Of a stretch of 64,000 bases of DNA, positions 8,540-17,786 are shown piece after piece (positions within the stretch are counted from its first letter, which is position 1; each line of letters begins with the position of its first letter). The notes under the pieces are model-generated. The model ran no database searches. It was not told where the DNA came from and saw nothing but the letters and a program-made list of their open reading frames with translations. The DNA is from Puniceicoccales bacterium (GTDB taxonomy: Bacteria > Verrucomicrobiota > Verrucomicrobiia > Opitutales > UBA953), in NCBI GenBank assembly GCA_031256995.1, contig JAIRPL010000038.1, forward strand, positions 47,542 to 111,541. The letters are read 5' to 3'. Position numbers and translations under genes: made by a program.

Positions 8540-8817
8540 AAGGGAGGATGCGGCGAAGGAAACGAAAGAGGGATAACGGGATTTTTGCTTTTTTGGGAAA
8601 GACAGCATTGGTGGTTGCAGGAAGGGGGGAGGCGTTTTTGCGCGAAAGCCTTGGCTCGTCTGTTTTGCCCAAGGTTCGCATTAGTTGTAATTACTTGGCA
8701 TGCAATAAGATATCCATTATTTTGCGTTGGCGTTGATGATTTTTGTTTTATCGCTTGCTGTGGTTCGCAAAATGCGGCACACAACTCTTTGGAGTGGAGC
8801 GTTGTACGCTCCGCGCC
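8540..8817 (+). promoter_or_regulatory. AT-rich CRISPR leader
   Basis: This stretch is clearly richer in A/T than everything around it (for example GTAATTACTTGGCATGCAAT and TGATTTTTGTTTTATCGC) and abuts the first repeat on the side expected for the leader. The repeats end in ATTGAAAC and the degenerate repeat is at the far end, so transcription should run left to right from here. A possible promoter lies around 8723-8752 (TTGCGT, then TTTTAT), which is a weak assignment. Confidence 0.65.
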
Positions 8818-11800
8818 ATCGCCCGGTTCTTCGGAACCGGGCGCGGATTGAAACTGCGGCTCACCCGGATCTTGATCAGGTTGCCCAGATCGCCCGGTTC
8901 TTCGGAACCGGGCGCGGATTGAAACTTCAATCCACTTTATAGGACCCGAGGGGAAGTGGATCGCCCGGTTCTTCGGAACCGGGCGCGGATTGAAACGGCG
9001 GACTCCGTGAGGTAGCCAGCTACCCGGTGGATCGCCCGGTTCTTCGGAACCGGGCGCGGATTGAAACGGTCCCATCCCGCCCGCACCCGGGGTTTCGCCA
9101 CCATCGCCCGGTTCTTCGGAACCGGGCGCGGATTGAAACCAGGATGGAGACGGATACCAGGGTAGATGGTGGTGCATCGCCCGGTTCTTCGGAACCGGGC
9201 GCGGATTGAAACCTGGGCGCGGCGGCAGGCTCCCCAATACCCAAAATCGCCCGGTTCTTCGGAACCGGGCGCGGATTGAAACACTCCATCTTGCGCATAG
9301 TCATAAAAACTAGAAGAATCGCCCGGTTCTTCGGAACCGGGCGCGGATTGAAACCAAGTCCAACGAGGCGGACAACGGCGCAGCCTGGATCGCCCGGTTC
9401 TTCGGAACCGGGCGCGGATTGAAACACCTTCGGGGAGGCCCAGGCACCATGCTCAAACCATCGCCCGGTTCTTCGGAACCGGGCGCGGATTGAAACTATT
9501 GCTCACCGCGTGCGTTTGCGCTGGCCCGCCCATCGCCCGGTTCTTCGGAACCGGGCGCGGATTGAAACATGGGAAGCTCTCCTAAAACACCTCCACTGCC
9601 CGCGCATCGCCCGGTTCTTCGGAACCGGGCGCGGATTGAAACTTTAGTAGTAAAGGTGCTGTGCTTTACTACCCCCATCGCCCGGTTCTTCGGAACCGGG
9701 CGCGGATTGAAACTTGCGTCCGTTTCGGCAAAAGCTCAAGACGGTGGATCGCCCGGTTCTTCGGAACCGGGCGCGGATTGAAACTCGTAAAGCGCCCCCC
9801 TGTTCTTCGCCGGTTCGTCATCGCCCGGTTCTTCGGAACCGGGCGCGGATTGAAACTCGAGAAAAACGGAAAAACCGAAAACGGATTTTATATCGCCCGG
9901 TTCTTCGGAACCGGGCGCGGATTGAAACTAAGTTTTTCGTGTAGCCCCCCCCCCCCACCCTGCCATCGCCCGGTTCTTCGGAACCGGGCGCGGATTGAAA
10001 CGTTCTCCGCAGACTCTAGCCTGTCTCCCGCCGCCCAATCGCCCGGTTCTTCGGAACCGGGCGCGGATTGAAACCAGTCCGGCACGCAAACGCCCGCCCA
10101 GGCGCAGGCCATCGCCCGGTTCTTCGGAACCGGGCGCGGATTGAAACGGCGAGTTTGAGGCTCACCTGGCCGGAAAAGGCCCATCGCCCGGTTCTTCGGA
10201 ACCGGGCGCGGATTGAAACTTCGCGGGTTTTGCCGAGGAGTTTTTGCGCCGGATATCGCCCGGTTCTTCGGAACCGGGCGCGGATTGAAACCCTCGCCCG
10301 GGGCTGCCTGGGGGTTTGTTGTGAAATCGCCCGGTTCTTCGGAACCGGGCGCGGATTGAAACCGCGGAAAAACCAAGCGTGTCCACCGTGGAGACAATCG
10401 CCCGGTTCTTCGGAACCGGGCGCGGATTGAAACAAGGAATGGGGCGCGGTAAAAAACCTTGCTGTTGATCGCCCGGTTCTTCGGAACCGGGCGCGGATTG
10501 AAACTTTGTGCGTTTGCGGCGTGCCGTCGTCGCAGCAATCGCCCGGTTCTTCGGAACCGGGCGCGGATTGAAACAGCGCGTAGCGCAAGTGCGCCGGCCC
10601 GTCGGCCGCATCGCCCGGTTCTTCGGAACCGGGCGCGGATTGAAACGCCAGCCGCCCCGCGCGCGGAAGGCCTGTGCCGGCGATCGCCCGGTTCTTCGGA
10701 ACCGGGCGCGGATTGAAACACTACGTGTAGGAACGCTGCCCCCTTGTTGTGCATCGCCCGGTTCTTCGGAACCGGGCGCGGATTGAAACCTCTGTCGTGA
10801 AAAATCTGCGCGAGTTCGGGGTATCGCCCGGTTCTTCGGAACCGGGCGCGGATTGAAACCTCGCGCAGCGGGAGCAGTTCCGCGAGCCACTGATCGCCCG
10901 GTTCTTCGGAACCGGGCGCGGATTGAAACTGCGCCGGGGAGAGCGGACCAAGCGCTTTTGCCGAATCGCCCGGTTCTTCGGAACCGGGCGCGGATTGAAA
11001 CTCCAGAAACACGCCGCGCCACCGCCAACGGAACCATCGCCCGGTTCTTCGGAACCGGGCGCGGATTGAAACCGCACGCGCGCGAGCTGGCGCGCGAGCG
11101 GCGGGCATCGCCCGGTTCTTCGGAACCGGGCGCGGATTGAAACTCAGTTACGTGGAGGCATCGCAATTCGACGAAGCATCGCCCGGTTCTTCGGAACCGG
11201 GCGCGGATTGAAACAACCGCTCCAGCAGCGGAACGGGCGAGTCAGCAATATCGCCCGGTTCTTCGGAACCGGGCGCGGATTGAAACGATTGTCAGGTTGC
11301 CGATCCGGATTTCCCTACCGATCGCCCGGTTCTTCGGAACCGGGCGCGGATTGAAACGCGGGCGCGGCAGCGAGCCAAGGCACCAGCAGGCGCATCGCCC
11401 GGTTCTTCGGAACCGGGCGCGGATTGAAACTCGCGCGCGTTCCTCGGCCGTGCGCGCGACCTCGATCGCCCGGTTCTTCGGAACCGGGCGCGGATTGAAA
11501 CACAAAGGAGGGATCCGCACCGCTCGTCGTCGACGATCGCCCGGTTCTTCGGAACCGGGCGCGGATTGAAACGAGGTGTAACCGTAAAGCCGCGTGTGCG
11601 CTTGTCCGATCGCCCGGTTCTTCGGAACCGGGCGCGGATTGAAACCGCGAAAAACGCCTTGCTGTCGGGCCTCGCCGCGGATCGCCCGGTTCTTCGGAAC
11701 CGGGCGCGGATTGAAACACGGGGACTGGCACAGCGACCTTGCGCGGGTACGCATCGCCCGGTTCTTCGGAACCGGGCGCGGATTGAAACTTACGAGGACT

Positions 11801-14800
11801 ACGGGACCGGGAGTCAGTACGCTATCGCCCGGTTCTTCGGAACCGGGCGCGGATTGAAACCAGCATAAGCAGCGCGTCAGCGTTGCCCAAGGTCACATCG
11901 CCCGGTTCTTCGGAACCGGGCGCGGATTGAAACGTGCCGCCTGACGCGACAAACGCGGCGTAGTCGATATCGCCCGGTTCTTCGGAACCGGGCGCGGATT
12001 GAAACTTGCCACCCGCGCGCGCCCGCCCCCCCCTCCATCGCCCGGTTCTTCGGAACCGGGCGCGGATTGAAACTTTGCGCGGGCGTTTTGCGGCGCGAAA
12101 AAAGCCGATCGCCCGGTTCTTCGGAACCGGGCGCGGATTGAAACCGCGCTGCGTGCGCGCGGGCCTGCGCGCGCGTGTATCGCCCGGTTCTTCGGAACCG
12201 GGCGCGGATTGAAACCGCAGCGTACTGACTCCCGGTCCCGTAGTCCTCATCGCCCGGTTCTTCGGAACCGGGCGCGGATTGAAACCGCTGCTCGGCTTCG
12301 CGCGTGTGTGCGCCTGGCTGCATCGCCCGGTTCTTCGGAACCGGGCGCGGATTGAAACTCCGGTGCGAGCGCGCAGCCTGCGCACACGCACGCATCGCCC
12401 GGTTCTTCGGAACCGGGCGCGGATTGAAACGACGATGACGACGGCGACCGCGTCAGCGGGCCAATCGCCCGGTTCTTCGGAACCGGGCGCGGATTGAAAC
12501 CCCGTGGCTGCGCGCGTGCGCGTGGCTGCGTGTGATCGCCCGGTTCTTCGGAACCGGGCGCGGATTGAAACACGTCCAGCCACTGCACGTCCGCGGAGGG
12601 AAGTACATCGCCCGGTTCTTCGGAACCGGGCGCGGATTGAAACCCGCGTCGCGGGCGGCGTGTGCGGCCTCGCGGGCATCGCCCGGTTCTTCGGAACCGG
12701 GCGCGGATTGAAACCGAGCGACTCCACTCCGCGCGCAACGCGGACAAAGCATCGCCCGGTTCTTCGGAACCGGGCGCGGATTGAAACCGAAGGTGGAGGC
12801 CGTGACGTTCACCGCGTCGGATCGCCCGGTTCTTCGGAACCGGGCGCGGATTGAAACAAGCCGCGTGTGCGCTTGTCCGGTGAGCGACGCGCCCATCGCC
12901 CGGTTCTTCGGAACCGGGCGCGGATTGAAACCCACACCCGGCATAAGAAAAAGGGCAGACGCGCATCGCCCGGTTCTTCGGAACCGGGCGCGGATTGAAA
13001 CCCTCGAGGCGCTGCGAACGCCGGAGGGGCTCGAGATCGCCCGGTTCTTCGGAACCGGGCGCGGATTGAAACCCAGCTGTGCCATTTTCGTGCCACCCCC
13101 CCGCCATCGCCCGGTTCTTCGGAACCGGGCGCGGATTGAAACCTCGCGTTTGAGCGCGAGGCCGCGCGCAAAGCCGCATCGCCCGGTTCTTCGGAACCGG
13201 GCGCGGATTGAAACCGCGAAGGAGCCGGCGCTTGCTCCGGTGCTCGCATCGCCCGGTTCTTCGGAACCGGGCGCGGATTGAAACTCGAGGGGACGGCAGA
13301 GCACGTTCTCAAAACGCATCGCCCGGTTCTTCGGAACCGGGCGCGGATTGAAACCCGCCAGGAGATGTGCTGTGAGCCGTGCGACGAATCGCCCGGTTCT
13401 TCGGAACCGGGCGCGGATTGAAACACGTGTCCGGCACGGAGCGCGACGCGCTGCACGGGGAATCGCCCGGTTCTTCGGAACCGGGCGCGGATTGAAACCG
13501 GCTCGTTGCGCGCAGCGCGCGGCAAGTCGACGCATCGCCCGGTTCTTCGGAACCGGGCGCGGATTGAAACCCACGCTGCGGCCGCAGCCTGGAGAGATAC
13601 CCCGATCGCCCGGTTCTTCGGAACCGGGCGCGGATTGAAACCTTTTCGACCACTTGTCGCCCCCCCCCCGTGCCCATCGCCCGGTTCTTCGGAACCGGGC
13701 GCGGATTGAAACCTCCGCATTTTGCCACCCGGCGCGTCGCGCTGCATCGCCCGGTTCTTCGGAACCGGGCGCGGATTGAAACCCGAGAACCCCGGTGCGA
13801 CGTCGCCGGCGCACACATCGCCCGGTTCTTCGGAACCGGGCGCGGATTGAAACTTTTGCAAAAACCTCGCACCTTACGTGTTCAAGGACATCGCCCGGTT
13901 CTTCGGAACCGGGCGCGGATTGAAACACGCGGAGCGCAGCGCAGTCCGCGACTATGCCGCATCGCCCGGTTCTTCGGAACCGGGCGCGGATTGAAACCGA
14001 CGACACGGCCGAGGCCCGCGCGCTCGGTGCATCGCCCGGTTCTTCGGAACCGGGCGCGGATTGAAACCTCTCACGAGTTTGTCGGTCACGGACTGGGGCG
14101 AATCGCCCGGTTCTTCGGAACCGGGCGCGGATTGAAACCTTTACCCGGACCTTCGCGAGGCCGTTCGGCCGCATCGCCCGGTTCTTCGGAACCGGGCGCG
14201 GATTGAAACGCGAAAACCGCAAGCGCAGCCGCAACGCCGGCGGCATCGCCCGGTTCTTCGGAACCGGGCGCGGATTGAAACTTTTTTGGGTAGACCGTCC
14301 CTTTGGACCCCCCGATCGCCCGGTTCTTCGGAACCGGGCGCGGATTGAAACCTCCGCACCGCTCACGGGCAGCGTTTACCTCCCATCGCCCGGTTCTTCG
14401 GAACCGGGCGCGGATTGAAACCGGCCGCGCGGGCGGCGGCCAGGAACTCCGGCGACATCGCCCGGTTCTTCGGAACCGGGCGCGGATTGAAACTTCGACT
14501 ATCAAATTGATTGCGGCTTTCAACAAGTATCGCCCGGTTCTTCGGAACCGGGCGCGGATTGAAACCGGGGCTCATGCGGCACCCGGGCTGCGGCAGGAAT
14601 CGCCCGGTTCTTCGGAACCGGGCGCGGATTGAAACTTCGGGACCCTTTACCATCACCATCCCCGAGGGGTATCGCCCGGTTCTTCGGAACCGGGCGCGGA
14701 TTGAAACACTCAGGATAACCGGAACAAGTTTTCGACTATCATCGCCCGGTTCTTCGGAACCGGGCGCGGATTGAAACTCCCTGACCTCCCCCTCGGTGAG

Positions 14801-15277
14801 GGGTATGATAAAGTATCGCCCGGTTCTTCGGAACCGGGCGCGGATTGAAACTCCACCCGGGTCATCCCACATGACCAAAACTTATATCGCCCGGTTCTTC
14901 GGAACCGGGCGCGGATTGAAACTTTGCAAAAAATCCACAACCCCCGGGAGGGGGGTATCGCCCGGTTCTTCGGAACCGGGCGCGGATTGAAACCGGGATC
15001 CGGAGAATATAACGAGGGGACAGACACATCGCCCGGTTCTTCGGAACCGGGCGCGGATTGAAACCGTAAAACCGGAATAAATCGGACGCGCTCCCTATAT
15101 CGCCCGGTTCTTCGGAACCGGGCGCGGATTGAAACCTTCTCAAAAAAAGAGATAGTTGAAAGGCTGGAAAATCGCCCGGTTCTTCGGAACCGGGCGCGGA
15201 TTGAAACCGGATAAATGCTTTGCAAAGCATCCTTTGCAAGATCGCCCGGTTCTTCGGAACCGGGCGCGGATTGAAAC
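8818..15277 (+). CRISPR. CRISPR array, 91 identical 37-nt repeats, 90 spacers
   Basis: Counting repeat starts from 8818 to 15241 gives 91 copies of one 37-nt repeat without a difference that I can see, and 90 spacers of 33-37 nt. Each repeat starts ATCGCCC and ends GCGGATTGAAAC. Its centre is a perfect 10-bp stem (CGCCCGGTTC with GAACCGGGCG) capped by TTCG, an exceptionally stable tetraloop. The ATTGAAAC 3' end is typical of type I and type III repeats and would leave the 8-nt crRNA handle. The leader lies on the left and a degenerate repeat follows on the right. No cas gene is present within the window, so the array must be served from elsewhere or be orphaned. All open frames inside it (FQSAPGSEEPGD-like and similar) are artefacts of repeat translation. 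Confidence 0.98.
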
Positions 15278-15313
15278 GAGTCGGAATGTAACGAGATCAT
15301 CATGGAGCAAAAC

Positions 15314-15350
15314 ACCGCTCGGCTCTCGCGAGTCGGGCGCGGCTCCTGCC
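15314..15350 (+). repeat. Degenerate terminal CRISPR repeat
   Basis: After a 36-base final spacer, 23 of 37 positions match the repeat. The stem survives with two G-U pairs (CGCTCGGCTC with GAGTCGGGCG) but the ATTGAAAC end is lost. A degenerate last repeat marks the trailer end and fixes the array orientation. Confidence 0.8.
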
Positions 15351-15564
15351 TCAGCGTCAAATTTGTTTTCGAACTCTGCTCATCAGCCTCCCCTCCCCAC
15401 TTCCTCTTTATTGGTTTTTCCTATACAGCGTCCTCATGAGGCATGCCTGATTGAGGAGCTTCAGATTGAGGAGCTTAATGATCCGCACCTACCCAAGCGG
15501 AGGGGCGATGGGGGAGGAGGCATGGCTAAAGTCGTCGCAAACAAAGGCCGGCTCCAACGTTGTC
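15351..15564. other. Trailer-side non-coding sequence
   Basis: No gene is seen. It contains an imperfect tandem duplication of GATTGAGGAGCTT at about 15451-15478. In one frame this reads IEELQIEELNDPHLPKRRG and could be a gene scar, but it is too short to assign. Confidence 0.35.
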
Positions 15565-15743
15565 GTAACATAGGCGCAAAGCCGCGACTGGGCGGCGTCA
15601 GTGGACAACGGCTTTTTCGTGTTCAAGGGGACTCATGTGACATGGGCGAAAAAGCTGCGACATGGGTGGCGCCAAATGAGCATGCCAGAGGTGATTTTTG
15701 TCGTGGTTGTGTGACATGGACGCAAAGCCTCAACATGGGCGAC
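15565..15743. repeat. Three degenerate units with 72-74 base period on the right flank
   Basis: Units begin at 15565, 15637 and 15711. Each reads roughly GTRACATRGRCG, then MAAAGCYKC, then RACATGGGYGRC, about 33 bases in all, separated by 39-41 unrelated bases. Unit 2 contains two copies of the half-motif GACATGGGYG. The spacing resembles the CRISPR period, but the end motif does not look like ATTGAAAC. A solo end of an IS21-like insertion sequence, whose ends carry multiple transposase-binding repeats, is an equally good reading. Confidence 0.45.
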
Positions 15744-16213
15744 CATAACCTCCTCCCCCCCCCTATCCCTCCGAAAAGGAGGACGTCCACCGGCGGTCGC
15801 ATAACCGCCACTCCCGTGGATTGCCGCATTCCGTTGGAAAAACCTTTTTGAAACTCGGAAGCTGGCCGCGATCTCCGCTCGCGACACCAAAACGCGCCCA
15901 TCCGCCTCCCGGCGTTTAGATCCAACATCCCCACAGAACCTGTGCGCGCTTTCAGGCCGGGCAGGCCCTCATCCACCTCCCAGCCGTTCAAATCCACCCC
16001 CCCCACCCTTGGACCACAATCTCATCGCGGCGTACACACGGAGCACGCATGGAGGAATTTGAAATTGGAGATGATGCGGCAGCAGCCGGGATGGCTGGTC
16101 GCATGCCTGTTGGCGCGGCTTCCCCTTGCCACGCGAACGCCCAACGCGATGAGACTTGCCTGCCAACCGTGCCTGCACCATTTCCGGCGGACACTGCCGC
16201 TTCCGCAAAATCC
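15744..16213. other. Intergenic region before aroA
   Basis: No credible gene is seen. The aroA frame stays open back to 16049, but those 55 residues do not look like EPSP synthase and are left out. Confidence 0.4.
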
Positions 16214-17662
16214 ATGACCGTCCCGCTTTCGCGCCTCCCCATACAACCCCCGGCACACAACATTGATGCCACCGTGGCACTGCCCGGGTCAAAAAGCATC
16301 ACGAACCGTGCCCTTGTCCTCGCCGCACTGGCCAACGGCGAAACGACGCTCTGCGGCGCGCTCTTCAGCCGTGACACACGAATCATGGTCTCCGCGCTCC
16401 AAACGCTCGGTTTTCACGTCGATGCCGACGAAGCCGCGGCCACGATACGAATCCGTGGACTTGGAGGGGAAATTCCGGCCGCACGCGCCACCCTCCAGCT
16501 TGGCAACGCTGGCACGGCGGCCCGCTTTCTCCCCGCCTTGCTCGCATTACACCCCTGCGGCGAATACACATTTGAGTGCGACGATGCCATGAGGGCGCGC
16601 CCCATGTCCGGCTTGTTTGCGGCCCTCACCGCCCAAGGCTCGCGTTTCATCACGCCCGAGGCCTTGCCCGCCACGGCCTTTCCATGCATCCAGCAGACAG
16701 GCGGCCTTCGCGGCGGCGACATCCACGTCAACGCCGGCGCAAGCTCGCAAATACTTTCCGCCCTGCTCATGGCCGCGCCGTTTGCCCCCCGCCCAACCCG
16801 GATCTCCCTCGACGGACCGACCGTGTCAAAGCCCTTTGTCGCCATGACACTTCGCATGCTGTCCCAATTCGGACACTCCTGTGAAAGGACAGGCCCTCCC
16901 GCGGCACCTTCCGCCAACGCCGGGGAGAGGCCCGCGACCGAGTCTTACGACTTCCACCCCGCCCGCCCGCACGGCGCCTGTCACGCCCCCGGCACCTACT
17001 CCGTTGAACCCGACGCCACCGCGGCCAGCTACTTCCTCGCGCTGCCCATCTCCACGCCGGCAAAAATCCACGTCCGCGGTTTTTCCGCCAATCCACTGCA
17101 GGGGGACATCGCCTTTTTGGACATTCTGCGCCGGCTTGGTCTCCCCGTTGCAAGCGGGAGATGTGGAAACGCCCTCCCCGGCGCCGCGGATTTCTGCTCC
17201 ACGACCAGCACCCCGGCCGCGCCGCTCCCTGGCGGCGATTTCGATTTCAACGCCATTTCCGACACATTTCTCACCCTCGCGGCAATCGCCCCGCTCCTTT
17301 CCTCGCCGACCACCCTTCGCAACATCGCCCACGCCCGCCGCCAGGAAACCGATCGCGTGCTTGCCGTTGCCACGGAGCTTGAGCGCCTCGGCCAGCGCAC
17401 AACCCCGACCGCATCCGAGCTGCGCGCCAACCCCTCGCTTGGCGACCTCACCATCCACCCCGACCTCGATGCCATGCGTCGCATCACAGCCCGTGCCCCC
17501 GTGCTCATCCACACCTATGAGGACCACCGGATTGCCATGAGCTTCGCCATATTGGGACTCCACAATCTCCACGGTGACGCCCGTTCGTGGCTCCACATCG
17601 AAAACCCGGGGTGTGTCGCCAAAACATTCCCCAATTTCTTTTCCATCCTGGCCGGCCTGTGA
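16214..17662 (+). CDS. aroA: 3-phosphoshikimate 1-carboxyvinyltransferase (EPSP synthase)
   Basis: Transfers the enolpyruvyl group of PEP to shikimate-3-phosphate, the sixth step towards chorismate. It has 482 residues; most homologues have about 430. Motifs in order are PGSKSITNRAL (about 24-34), LGNAGTAARFLPA, SSQILSALLMAAP, EPDATAASYFLALP, ISDTFLTLAAIAPL, ARRQETDRVLAVATELERLG, TYEDHRIAMSFAILGL and NPGCVAKTFPNFF. The extra length is an Ala/Pro-rich loop before EPDATA (about 225-270) and a short insert before the DFNAISDT segment. ATG 16214 is chosen because it begins just before the first beta strand. It opens a plus-strand run with hemY, nadC and a glycosyltransferase. Confidence 0.95.
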   Translation: MTVPLSRLPIQPPAHNIDATVALPGSKSITNRALVLAALANGETTLCGALFSRDTRIMVSALQTLGFHVDADEAAATIRIRGLGGEIPAARATLQLGNAGTAARFLPALLALHPCGEYTFECDDAMRARPMSGLFAALTAQGSRFITPEALPATAFPCIQQTGGLRGGDIHVNAGASSQILSALLMAAPFAPRPTRISLDGPTVSKPFVAMTLRMLSQFGHSCERTGPPAAPSANAGERPATESYDFHPARPHGACHAPGTYSVEPDATAASYFLALPISTPAKIHVRGFSANPLQGDIAFLDILRRLGLPVASGRCGNALPGAADFCSTTSTPAAPLPGGDFDFNAISDTFLTLAAIAPLLSSPTTLRNIAHARRQETDRVLAVATELERLGQRTTPTASELRANPSLGDLTIHPDLDAMRRITARAPVLIHTYEDHRIAMSFAILGLHNLHGDARSWLHIENPGCVAKTFPNFFSILAGL

Positions 17663-17786
17663 CAGGGAGGGGGTCCACAAGCGCAGGCGCGTGTCCCGGC
17701 GGCGGCTCCGGCACTGCGCAGCCTCCCCTTGAAACTCGACGCGGATCCCATGTGCGGGCAGGCTCGGAGCCTGACACTTTTCAACG

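Noticed and set aside
8401..15360. Dozens of long open frames through the array on both strands, reading FQSAPGSEEPGD, NPRPVPKNRA or ARFFGTGRGLK repeatedly.
   Set aside because: They are translations of the 37-nt CRISPR repeat in its frames; the repeat-plus-spacer period is often a multiple of three, so frames stay open by chance. The spacers between have no common protein pattern.
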